From positions 1-37,760 of the forward strand of contig NZ_CALXEG010000032.1 of NCBI RefSeq assembly GCF_944387275.1: a stretch of 37,760 bases of DNA, read 5' to 3'. Source of the DNA: an uncultured Pseudoflavonifractor sp. (lineage in GTDB: Bacteria; Bacillota; Clostridia; Oscillospirales; Oscillospiraceae). This document shows positions 15,819 through 22,894 of this stretch, one piece after another. The notes beneath the pieces are model-generated. The model made no database searches. It was not told where the DNA came from and saw only the letters and a program-made list of their open reading frames with translations. Position numbers and translations under genes: made by a program. The first letter of the stretch is position 1. Every line of letters begins with the position of its first letter.

Positions 15819-16649
15819 TCACCCTTCATACCGGATATAGAACGCATAATAGGCCGTGCCGCCGTATCCGCTGACCGTGTCCCAACGGGCGCCCACCTCG
15901 TAGACATATCCCCCCGGCTTCAGGGTGATTTTCCCATCTTCCACCGTCACCGGTTCGCCTGCTGTTGTGGGCTCTCCCCAGTATTCGTCGCTCCAGCAGC
16001 GGGCGCTGAAAATCTCGTCGGGCATCTGGGCAAACTCCAGCTCCGCCGTGCCCTCCGAAGTCTCCAGAAGAGTGAGCAGCTCCCGGCAGTCCAGCGGATG
16101 GGCGCTGTCGGCAAGGGCGTGCTCCACTGTCCCGTCGGCCAGCGTTTTTTCCCACTGGTAGCTCCCCAACAGCGCCTCCATGGCGGTATTGTCGCTCACC
16201 ACCGTCAGGGCAGGCGGTTTTTCCAGCACCACAACGGCCTCCCCCCTGCCGAGCAGCTCGTTTGCGTAGCGGTTGAGCGCCTCGCAGGGCTCATACTTGG
16301 TCCGATAGCCCACCCCGTCTATTACCAGGAAAGGGTTGTAGGCCACCACATCGGTGGTGCTGCCGTCGGCCAGGTGGAGGGTGAAGAGGACGGCCTGGCC
16401 GGCGTACTCCGTGTAGGAGTCGTCCCGGCCGTAGATGACCACCTGGTTGAGATAGGACACCAGTTTCTCCAGGTCTGGAATCTCAAGTTCCGTATCCGGC
16501 GGGGTGAGCCGCACCGACGCGGACACAACGTCCGCTACCTCCAGGTCCCTGTAGGGCCGCCTTCCTGCCATGGCAGAGGCGGCAAAAACACCGCATCCCA
16601 CCGCCGCCAGACAGAGCAGCACAATCAGCCAGCGTCCCCATTTTTTCAT
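15819..16649 (-). CDS. Uncharacterised membrane-anchored extracytoplasmic protein
   Basis: A 276-aa protein with an N-terminal signal-anchor (KKWGRWLIVLLCLAAVGCGVFAASAM). LAAVGC could be read as a weak lipobox, but the hydrophobic run continues past it, so an anchor is as likely. The remaining about 245 residues form an external beta-rich domain with no motif I recognise (TLHLADGSTTDVVAYNPFLVIDGVGYRT; C-terminal GYGGTAYYAFYIRYEG). It resembles small orphan lipoproteins common in Clostridia. GGGGGAG precedes the ATG at about 5 nt. It is probably a single-gene unit; no terminator separates it from the convergent gene 12 nt away. Confidence 0.8.
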   Translation of the reverse strand: MKKWGRWLIVLLCLAAVGCGVFAASAMAGRRPYRDLEVADVVSASVRLTPPDTELEIPDLEKLVSYLNQVVIYGRDDSYTEYAGQAVLFTLHLADGSTTDVVAYNPFLVIDGVGYRTKYEPCEALNRYANELLGRGEAVVVLEKPPALTVVSDNTAMEALLGSYQWEKTLADGTVEHALADSAHPLDCRELLTLLETSEGTAELEFAQMPDEIFSARCWSDEYWGEPTTAGEPVTVEDGKITLKPGGYVYEVGARWDTVSGYGGTAYYAFYIRYEG

Positions 16650-16708
16650 GTGGGCTCCCCCCTTTTATTCTTCTGTCTGTATAGACGAAAAAGCGGGCCG
16701 AAATGTTT

Positions 16709-16743
16709 CAAGGGTTCAGCATCCTCTGGATGCTGAACCCTTG
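16709..16743. terminator. Perfect 16-bp hairpin behind the ROK-like gene
   Basis: CAAGGGTTCAGCATCC/GGATGCTGAACCCTTG (16709-16724/16728-16743), loop TCT. The U run (TTTTTG) is on the plus-strand side. On the minus strand, the direction of the gene that ends at 16765, AAACATTT follows. Confidence 0.6.
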
Positions 16744-16764
16744 TTTTTGTCTCTGCTTTTATTG

Positions 16765-18144
16765 TTATGCCCGGCTGTCCGGCAGGCTGGCGGCGGCGGC
16801 GCTCTGGCCGATCTGCCGCACCCGCTCGTCGGGCGCCTGGACGGAGAAGGTGCAGTCGGGGTACTCGTCGGCCAGGACCTGGCGGGCGGTGGACAGGATG
16901 ATGTCCCCGCCGGCGCCGCCGGCCACACCGCCCATCACCAGGGCGCAGTTCATGTCGTAGAACCGGGTGTACAGGGCCAGGGCGTGGCCCAGGTAGACGC
17001 CCAGGTCCCGGTAGACCACCTCCACCGACTTATCGCCCCCGTCCATCCGGCGGCGGAGGGAGGAGAACTTGTCGGCGGCACCGCCCTCGGGCATCTCCAG
17101 CCCGGCCATGGCGGCCAGCTTCACCGCGCCCTCCTGGCTCAGGTACTTGACGCCGCAGCCCACGTCGCCACTCCAGTCGTCCCGGGCGGCGTCGGGCTGC
17201 ACGTCGATGGGGGTGAAGGCCAGCTCGTTGAACCAGCCGGTCACGTTGCCCGCCTTGTCCACGTAGCCGCCCGCCTCGCTGCTGCCCATGGAGATGCCCA
17301 GAATGCCGTTCTCGTTCAGGCCCATGGCCCCGGCCAGGGCGGTCACGTCGCCGTCGTTGGCCACGGCAAAGGGGATGTTCTCCCCCAGGCTGGCGGCGGT
17401 ACGGGGGTAGATGTCCTTGATGGACTTGTCGAAGTCCTCCTTGCCCACGGAGAGGAACAGGCTGGCCACCATGCACCGCTCCCCCACCAGCACGCCGGCG
17501 GTGGACACGCCCACGCCGTCCACCCGGGGCAGGTGCCCGGCAGCGGCGCGGAGGGCGGCGGTGATGTGGTCATAGTGGTACTGGGGGGCGCTCTGCTCGC
17601 TGGGCCGCCAGGGCATGGTCTCGGAGAACACGCTCTTACCGTCCACCAGGGCGCTCACCTTCAGGTTGCTGGCCCCCGCGTCCAGGCCGATCCGGCAGCC
17701 CTCCAGGTGCCGCCCCACCGGGCGGGAGGAGCCCTTCTCCGCCGGGCGGTCGGCGTAACTGCGGCTCTCCACGGTGAAGGGCCGCTCGTAGACCCCCTCC
17801 ATGAAGTCCCGGTCAAAGTCCCGGCTGCCGCCGTGGGCATAGGCGTCCCTCAGGTACTCCGCCGCCGCCGCGCTGCCGCAGGCGATCAGCTTCCAGCCGC
17901 CCCGGGACCAGAGGAGGAATTTGGCCAGCCGGTCCACGTACAGCCGGTCCGCCTGGTCCAGCGCCCCCTCGGTGCGCAGGGCGGTGTTGTACACCGACAC
18001 CAGGCCGTTCTCCCGCTCCACCGCCAGGGCGAAGGGGTGGGTGGCTCCGCTCTCATAGACCCGGAAGAACCGGGCCAGGGGCACAAAGGTCTTGTCCAGC
18101 TCCGGCAGGTGGGTCACCGGCAGTTCCAGTCCTAAAAATTCCAT
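16765..18144 (-). CDS. ROK/ASKHA-fold sugar-kinase-like protein with extra N-terminal domain
   Basis: A 459-aa cytosolic protein. Residues from about 150 on form an actin-like ATPase: the phosphate-1 loop GLDAGASNLKVSALVDG (about 152-168), GVGVSTAGVLVG (about 205), the catalytic-Asp region FAVANDGDVTALAGAMGL (about 258-275), and the adenosine motif ALVMGGVAGGAGGDIIL near residue 408. The CxCGxxGC zinc motif of true ROK kinases is missing. The first about 145 residues are a separate alpha/beta domain I cannot name. A sugar or sugar-like substrate is inferred only from the fold. AGGAGG lies 8 nt before the ATG. It is downstream of selD but separated by a terminator, so co-regulation with selenium metabolism is not implied. 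Confidence 0.82.
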   Translation of the reverse strand: MEFLGLELPVTHLPELDKTFVPLARFFRVYESGATHPFALAVERENGLVSVYNTALRTEGALDQADRLYVDRLAKFLLWSRGGWKLIACGSAAAAEYLRDAYAHGGSRDFDRDFMEGVYERPFTVESRSYADRPAEKGSSRPVGRHLEGCRIGLDAGASNLKVSALVDGKSVFSETMPWRPSEQSAPQYHYDHITAALRAAAGHLPRVDGVGVSTAGVLVGERCMVASLFLSVGKEDFDKSIKDIYPRTAASLGENIPFAVANDGDVTALAGAMGLNENGILGISMGSSEAGGYVDKAGNVTGWFNELAFTPIDVQPDAARDDWSGDVGCGVKYLSQEGAVKLAAMAGLEMPEGGAADKFSSLRRRMDGGDKSVEVVYRDLGVYLGHALALYTRFYDMNCALVMGGVAGGAGGDIILSTARQVLADEYPDCTFSVQAPDERVRQIGQSAAAASLPDSRA

Positions 18145-18234
18145 GGAAGCATCCTCCTCTTGTTTGTTGCCTCCAGTTTATCACACCAAACTCCCCGGCG
18201 CATTATCCAAACCTGCTCACTTTTTGCACAAAAA

Positions 18235-18266
18235 GACCGGAGCCTGTGCAAAGCCAGGCTCCGGTC
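18235..18266. terminator. Intrinsic terminator of selD
   Basis: Perfect 12-bp stem GACCGGAGCCTG/CAGGCTCCGGTC (18235-18246/18255-18266). On the minus strand TTTTTGTGC follows it; on the plus strand CTTTTCC. Confidence 0.85.
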
Positions 18267-18285
18267 CTTTTCCGCTGCTTTTCCG

Positions 18286-19335
18286 TCACATGTGGGGCAG
18301 CACCCGGACGGTGTACGCCTCCTTGGGCAGCACCTGACCGATGATGGCGCCGGGGATGCCCCGGTCCTTCAGCCGCCGGGCCAGCTCCGCGCCCCGCTCC
18401 TCCGGGATGGAGATGAGCAGGCCGCCTGCGGTCTGGGGGTCAAAGAGCAGGTCGGACACCTCCAGCGCCACGGCCTCCTCCACCTTCACCTTGCCCTCCA
18501 GATAGCTGCGGTTGCGGTAGGCGCCGCCGGGGATGATGCCCTCCCGGGCCAGCTCCAGCGCGCCGGAGGCCAGGGGGACCTGGTCGGCCCACAGCCGCAC
18601 CGTCACGCCGCTGCCCTCCGCCAGCTCGTTGACATGGCCCAGCAGGCCGAAGCCGGTGATGTCCGTGCAGGCGCTGGGCTTCAGGGGCAGCATGACCTCC
18701 TGGGCCCCCTTGTTCAGGGTGCTCATCAGGTCGATCATCTCTCTGAGCTGCCCGTCGGTCAGCAACTCCGCCTTGGCGGCGGTGGAGAGCACGCCGGTCC
18801 CCACGGGCTTGGTCAGCACCAGCAGGTCCCCGGGCTTTGCGCTGCTGTTGGTCAGAATCTCCTCCGGCCGGGCAAAGCCGGTGACGCACAGGCCGTACTT
18901 GGGCTCTGTGTCCTCAATGCTGTGCCCTCCGGCGATGACCGCCCCGGCCTCCACCACCTTGTCGGCGCCGCCGGCCAGAATCTCCCGGACGATCTCCAGG
19001 TTCAGGCAGGTGGGGAAGCAGAGCAGATTGATGGCCAGGCGGGGCGTGCCCCCCATGGCGTACACGTCGGAAAGGGCGTTGGCCGCCGCGATGCGGCCAA
19101 AGCTGCGTGGATCGTCCACTACGGGCGGGAAAAAGTCCGCCGTCTGGATCATGGCGGTATCGTCGTTGATCCGGTAGACGGCAGCGTCGTCGCTGGCGTC
19201 AAAACCCACCATCAGCCGCTCATCCGAGCCCTTCGGCAGGTCCGCCAGCAGTTGGCCAAGGACACCCGGTCCTATCTTGGCCCCTCAGCCGCCCGCGGCT
19301 GTCATCTTGGTCAGTCTGACCGGTTCTTCGCTCAT
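18286..19335 (-). CDS. selD: Selenide, water dikinase; selenoprotein with UGA at codon 17
   Basis: Makes selenophosphate from selenide and ATP, the selenium donor for selenocysteine synthesis and 2-selenouridine tRNA. The 349-aa frame runs through a UGA at 19287-19285. Translated as Sec, it gives TKMTAAGGUGAKIGPGVL, aligning Sec17 and Lys20 with Cys17 and Lys20 of the E. coli enzyme. Downstream are FDASDDAAVY, TADFFPPVVDDP, GRIAAANALSDVYAMGG, AGGHSIEDTEPKYG and TDITGFGLLGH, all SelD hallmarks. The ATG at 19335 has GAGGAGG 6 nt upstream. Starting after the UGA (Met at 19212) would delete the active-site loop and has no ribosome site. A SECIS-like hairpin directly follows the UGA. The host must therefore carry selA, selB and selC elsewhere. 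Confidence 0.96.
19254..19282 (-). promoter_or_regulatory. Bacterial SECIS element in selD
   Basis: Two nucleotides after the UGA the minus strand forms GGCCAA, bulge GATA, GGAC, loop CGGGT, GTCC, TTGGCC (19282-19254). The apical loop starts 17 nt after the UGA and has G and U in the loop, as bacterial SelB-binding hairpins require. Confidence 0.85.
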
Positions 19336-19386
19336 ACCGCGCCTCCTCTCCCCTGTTCCCGGGCCGTCCCGGGAGATATCCCGTTT

Positions 19387-19395
19387 ATTATATCA
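19387..19395 (-). promoter_or_regulatory. Extended -10 promoter of selD
   Basis: Minus strand TGATATAAT (19395-19387) with no strong -35, about 50 nt upstream of the ATG. Confidence 0.55.
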
Positions 19396-19521
19396 CATCT
19401 CACGCCGGGGATAAACTGCAATTTTTCCGTCTCCCTCACCCGCCGCGCCGGTACGGCATAGGCTGGAACTGAGAAGAAATCATCGTTCTTTTCCTATTTT
19501 GAATACTGGAGGGTTATCCAT

Positions 19522-19812
19522 ATGGCTGCGGAACCGCGTGTACAGTTTTACCTGGGGGCAAACGCCCCCTCCGGCTTCTACTCTCTCTACGACCAGCTCA
19601 TCGACCCCGACCAGGCCCAGGACGTGATGATCCTCAAGGGCGGCCCGGGCTGCGGCAAGTCCTCCCTCATGCGGAAAGTGGGGGCCGCCATGGAGGAGCA
19701 GGGCCTGGCGGTGGAGTACATCCAGTGCTCCGGCGACCCGGACTCCCTGGACGCCGTCATCATCCCCAGCCTGGCCACCGCCATTGTGGATGGTACCGCG
19801 CCCCACGGCTGA
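19522..19812 (+). pseudogene. N-terminal part of an interrupted P-loop ATPase gene
   Basis: The frame codes MAAEPRVQFYLGANAPSGFY, then a Walker A loop GGPGCGKSSLM (about residues 40-50), CSGDPDSLDAVIIP (about 73-86) and VDGTAPH, where it enters the inserted element and stops after two bases plus TGA (H-G-stop). GGAGGG lies 8 nt before the ATG. The missing remainder of the same gene is at 26900-27707. Joining 19805 to 26900 gives TAPHVVEP and one 363-aa frame, the expected length of the two-part clostridial P-loop ATPase family (PRK06851-like). The split form should make only a 96-aa stub with Walker A but no Walker B. Confidence 0.93.
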
Positions 19813-19820
19813 GCAACTGG
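19790..19820 (+). other. attL junction of the inserted element
   Basis: Host-gene half-site GGTACCGCGC runs into the core CCCA (19802-19805), then the element end CGGCTGAGCAAC. The same CCCA occurs at 26896-26899 at the right junction, and crossover there restores the ATPase frame. Confidence 0.85.
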
Positions 19821-19834
19821 AGGACACACAGCGC

Positions 19835-19864
19835 AGCGGGAGCGCCCGCATGGGCGCTCCCGCT
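19835..19864. terminator. Hairpin behind rtcB at the left element end
   Basis: Perfect 13-bp stem AGCGGGAGCGCCC/GGGCGCTCCCGCT (19835-19847/19852-19864), loop GCAT, 10 nt after the rtcB stop on the minus strand. No U run, so it may insulate rather than terminate strongly. Confidence 0.6.
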
Positions 19865-19874
19865 GGGAAAGTCC

Positions 19875-20099
19875 TCAGTCGGAAGGAATCTTCTCCCCCG
19901 CCTTGAAGTTGTAGATGGGACGGATGACGGCCTGAATCTCCGCCGTGGGGCCGATGTTGTCCACAATGGAAGACATATCCTTGTAGGCCATCGGGCACTC
20001 ATCCAGGGTATCCGGCCCAACCGAGGTGGTGTAAATTCCCTCCATGGCCCGGCGGAACTCCTCCACCGTAAAGGCCTGCCCGGCAGCCCGGCGGCTCAT
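19875..20099 (-). pseudogene. rtcB: RtcB C-terminal fragment (after frameshift)
   Basis: The 74-codon frame MSRRAAGQAFTVEEFRRAME...IRPIYNFKAGEKIPSD is the canonical C-terminus of RtcB RNA ligase (family: LMSR...TVEEF; IRPVYNFKA), but in a different frame from the upstream part. Its ATG overlaps the upstream stop as TGATG, so coupled re-initiation is possible. No independent Shine-Dalgarno is seen. On its own it lacks all metal ligands. Confidence 0.85.
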
Positions 20100-21094
20100 C
20101 AGGCGGCCCGCGCCATGGGGCGCGGAGTCTCGTTCCAGTCCTCGTTCCCCCTGCCCACGCAGAGCAGGCTGCCGTCCCGCATGTTGATGGGGATGAGCAG
20201 GCGCTCCCCCTTCTTGGCCGATACCGCCCCCTTGCGGAGGATCATGGCGTCGGTGTCAATGTAGTTATGGATGGTGCTGAAGGAGTCGGCCACCGTCAGG
20301 CCCAGGCCCCGGACAATCTCGTCCAGGATGGTCCGGCGGTTGAGGAGGGCAAAGCGCTGGGTCAGCTCCATGTCGTGGATGTAGTCGTCAAAGAGGTCCC
20401 CCTCCACGTAGGCCATGTCGGGAGAGATGCTCCCGCGGGCGCCCTTCTTGGCCTCCGCCAGGGCGGCCTGGATCTCCCGGAAGCGCCCCTGGGCCTTTAA
20501 CCCCTCCACCAGCGCCTGGAGCTGCGCCCTGCTGTTGCCGCACAGGACGCGGTAGCCCTCCTCCTGATACCAGCCGGCCACCTGGGTCCCCAGGTGGCGG
20601 CTGCCCGAGTGGACCACCAGATAGAGCCTGCCGCTGTCGTCCCGATCCACCTCGATGAAGTGGTTGCCGCCCCCCAGAGTGCCGATGGAGCGGCTGGCCC
20701 GGGCGGTGCTGATGTGGTCAAAGCAGCGCAGTTCCTCCAGCCCGATGCGGCTCTGGTTGGAATGGGCCGTCTCCCGGATGTCCATGCCGGAAGGGATGTT
20801 GGTCCGGATGAACCGGTCCAGGGCGTCCAGATCCAGGCTGGATTCCTCCAGAATCACCGTCTCCATGCCGCAGCCGATGTCAACGCCCACCATGTTGGGT
20901 ACCACCTTCCCGTGGAGGGTCATGGTGGTGCCGATGGTGCAGCCCTTGCCCGCGTGGGTGTCCGGCATTATCCGGATGCGGCTGTCCGCCAGGAAGGGCT
21001 GGCTGCACATGGCCGTGATCTGCTCCCGAGCCAGGTCGTCCACAGTATCGATAAACACCTTGGCGGTGTTATAGGTTCCTGTAATTTCAATCAT
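20099..21094 (-). pseudogene. rtcB: RtcB tRNA-splicing/RNA-repair ligase, frameshifted before the active-site His
   Basis: RtcB joins 2',3'-cyclic phosphate or 3'-phosphate RNA ends to 5'-OH ends using GTP and Mn2+. Residues 1-320 are well conserved: PDTHAGKGCTIG (44-55), VGVDIGCGM with the metal Asp and Cys (69-77), GGGNHFIEVD (141-150), VHSGSRHLG (161-169), FSTIHNYID. After GRGNEDWN the frame slips: five bases (20131-20127) stand where three are expected, so SAPHGAGRLMS is read as ETPRPMARAA-stop. The lost motif holds the histidine that carries GMP, so the product should be inactive unless recoding or a sequence error is involved. AAAGGA lies 7 nt before the ATG. It is downstream of the DUF2828 gene by 68 nt, probably one transcript. 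Confidence 0.9.
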
Positions 21095-21162
21095 GTCTGT
21101 ATCCTTTCTGTGAAAACGGGGCGGCAGATCCCAGCCGGGATGCGCCGCCCCGCGGTACGCTC

Positions 21163-22638
21163 TTATGCCGTCAGCTCCCGGTAGCGGGGCGCGCTGAGGG
21201 TCTCCCACATGTATGCGTAGGGGGAGAGCTCTCCGCTGGTCACCATCTGGAACAGCCTGGGCGTGCAGCCCGAGACCAGCGCCGCCCCCTGCTCGTTCAC
21301 GGTGACGGGCTGGTGGAGGTTGCGGCTGGCCACGTTCCAGAACACCACCTGGGGCAAGGCGTAGCCCTTGGCGGCAAAGGACCTGCGGGCCCGCTCAAAG
21401 ACGGTGACGTCCGCGTTCTCGGTTCCCTGGTCGAACTCCATGTCGGAGATGATATACAGGGTGTCGGGCATATCCGCCTGGTTCATGTGGTACTCCACGG
21501 CGGTGTGCAGGAGCAGGTCGAAGACCGCCTGGAGATTGGTGTTGGCACACTCGCTGAAGCTCTCGCAGTACTTCACCTGCTCATAGAGGTCCTTGCCCTT
21601 GATCTCCACCAGCCTGGGGCTGCGGGAGAAGGTGATGAAGTGGTTGCGGAAGGCCCCGGTGTTCCGCTGGGCGAAGTAGATGGCCAGGGACAGGGCCACA
21701 GCGGCAGGGACAGGATTGGCAAGGTCCCAGTACATGGAGCCCGAGCCGTCGGCCACCACAAGGGCGTTGCCACCGCCGGTGTAGTCGGCCAGGGCGTTCC
21801 AGGTGGTGTCCAGGGCGCGGCGCTCCTCTGCGGACATGCCGCTCCCCAGGCTTTCCTCCAGAATGGGCGCAATCACATCGTAGGGGTAGAGGACGCCCGT
21901 GTGCAGGGTCTCTTTCCCCTCCCGGACCTGCTCCAGGAAGGCCAGGTAGCGCTCCCCGTCGTTGCGGAGAAAGGCTCGGCGGTACTTGAGCATGGCTCTG
22001 GAGGGCTGCTTGGCGTAGTCAAAGGTGTAGTCCCGCTCCCGCAGGTTGTTCTCCAGAATGGCGATCCTGGCGCGCAGGGCGGAGAGGGTCTTGCGGTAGG
22101 CGGCCTCGGTCATGCCCAGGCCCTTCACCAGGATTTTGGCGGAGACCAGGGTGTCGGGGCTGCTGGCGTTCACCGAGGGGAGCCACTTGGCCATGAGAGA
22201 GACATTTCCCTCTCCGGACTCCAGGGCCGCCGTGTCCCGGGCCAGCTGGGCTTTGATGTACGCGATGGCCGCGTCCCTGCAGGGTGTGTCGAACAGGGAG
22301 AGCAGGTCGTCCCAGCGGCCGTACTCGGGGATGTTCTCCAGGTTCCTGACCACCGTCTCGGGGCACAGGCCGGCCAGGGCCTTCAGGATGATGCGGAACA
22401 CATACCGCTCTCCAAGGCCGCCCCGGACGTCCCGGGCAAAGAAGGCGATCTTCACCGCCGTGTCCCGATCCTCCACCCAGGCCCGGAGAAAGCGGTCCTG
22501 AATCTCTTCCCAGGACGCCCCGCGCAGGGCGCCCACGGTGGAAAACAGGTCCAGGCAGTGGCTCATGGTGGTGGAGTAGGCGGCCCCGCCATTTTCCGTG
22601 CGGGTGCGGATGGCTTCTCTTTTCAATGCCTCGAGCAT
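21163..22638 (-). CDS. DUF2828/vWA protein, Ro60 (TROVE)-like
   Basis: A 491-aa protein. The N-terminal about 270 residues are helical-repeat-like with the DUF2828 signature (HCLDLFSTVGALRG, DRDTAVKIAFFARDVRGGLGER, NLENIPEYGRWDDLL). The C-terminal half is a von Willebrand A domain with a MIDAS: VVADGSGSMYW (295-305), the later Thr near 367 (ECANTNLQ) and SDMEF (399-403). Helical ring plus vWA is the architecture of Ro60/TROVE proteins that hold misfolded RNA and Y RNA; kinship with Ro60 is inference. The ATG at 22638 has AGGAGG 7 nt upstream. It lies directly behind two tRNA-like RNA modules and ahead of rtcB, as Ro/Rsr genes do in bacterial RNA-repair operons. Confidence 0.88.
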   Translation of the reverse strand: MLEALKREAIRTRTENGGAAYSTTMSHCLDLFSTVGALRGASWEEIQDRFLRAWVEDRDTAVKIAFFARDVRGGLGERYVFRIILKALAGLCPETVVRNLENIPEYGRWDDLLSLFDTPCRDAAIAYIKAQLARDTAALESGEGNVSLMAKWLPSVNASSPDTLVSAKILVKGLGMTEAAYRKTLSALRARIAILENNLRERDYTFDYAKQPSRAMLKYRRAFLRNDGERYLAFLEQVREGKETLHTGVLYPYDVIAPILEESLGSGMSAEERRALDTTWNALADYTGGGNALVVADGSGSMYWDLANPVPAAVALSLAIYFAQRNTGAFRNHFITFSRSPRLVEIKGKDLYEQVKYCESFSECANTNLQAVFDLLLHTAVEYHMNQADMPDTLYIISDMEFDQGTENADVTVFERARRSFAAKGYALPQVVFWNVASRNLHQPVTVNEQGAALVSGCTPRLFQMVTSGELSPYAYMWETLSAPRYRELTA

Positions 22639-22670
22639 GGCGGTACCTCCTAGCGGTTGGGATGGATTAC

Positions 22671-22725
22671 AAGGCACGTCGTGGAGTTGAACCACATAGA
22701 CCAGTTGGATTGCTGTCTGTGCCTT
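22671..22725 (-). ncRNA. tRNA-like (Y-RNA-like) module 2
   Basis: On the minus strand AAGGCAC (22725-22719) pairs perfectly with GTGCCTT (22677-22671) as a 7-bp acceptor-like stem enclosing 41 nt. Inside are AGAC/GTCT around GCAATCCAACTG (D-arm-like) and a 5-bp stem TGTGG/CCACG with the 7-nt loop TTCAACT (22696-22680), a textbook T-loop sequence. There is no anticodon arm, and 2 nt separate the T-stem from the acceptor. It lies 32 nt upstream of the DUF2828 start codon. Bacterial YrlA Y RNAs carry such a tRNA mimic beside Ro genes. It could be a processed RNA or a cis leader element. Confidence 0.6.
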
Positions 22726-22734
22726 TCTGCTTAC

Positions 22735-22794
22735 AAGGCGCTATTTGTTCCGGCAGATGTCCAATCGTCGTCAATGGGTTGCTGTCAGCGCCTT
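22735..22794 (-). ncRNA. tRNA-like module 1 (tandem relative of module 2)
   Basis: AAGGCGC (22794-22788) pairs with GCGCCTT (22741-22735), again 7 bp. Compared with module 2, an A-U pair in the stem is a G-C pair here (covariation). Both share GACAGCAAYCC after the 5' arm and TTGTAA after the 3' arm, spaced about 65 nt apart. The canonical T-loop is absent here. An alternative 8-bp pairing CGGCAGAT/ATCTGCCG links upstream minus-strand bases (22819-22812) to 22758-22751 and would compete with this stem. Confidence 0.5.
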
Positions 22795-22843
22795 TCATGT
22801 GCATATCATAATCTGCCGCGCCTGTTTTTTCCTCTCAAAAAAG

Positions 22844-22872
22844 TTGCGAGGTCGCCCTTTTTGTCGTACACT
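22844..22872 (+). promoter_or_regulatory. Promoter of the WYL operon
   Basis: TTGCGA (22844-22849), 17-nt spacer, TACACT (22867-22872), placing the transcript start about 16 nt before the ATG and just ahead of AGGAGG. Confidence 0.5.
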
Positions 22873-22894
22873 GTCAAAAAGAGGAGGCGGCGGT

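Noticed and set aside
16709..16743. Insertion-sequence terminal repeat
   Set aside because: The 16-bp palindrome has a 3-nt loop and sits just behind a gene end; no transposase or partner repeat is near, so a terminator hairpin is the better reading.
18286..19212. SelD starting at the first Met after the UGA
   Set aside because: It would lack the Sec/Cys17-Lys20 loop and has no ribosome site; the 349-codon frame through UGA has a SECIS hairpin and GAGGAGG.
20115..20140. Programmed frameshift in rtcB
   Set aside because: No slippery heptamer, no obvious stimulatory structure beyond GC richness, and the shift falls in a catalytic motif; mutation or sequence error is simpler.
22671..22725. A functional tRNA gene
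   Set aside because: Acceptor-like and T-arm features are there, but only 55 nt are enclosed, there is no anticodon arm, and 2 nt separate the T-stem from the acceptor.
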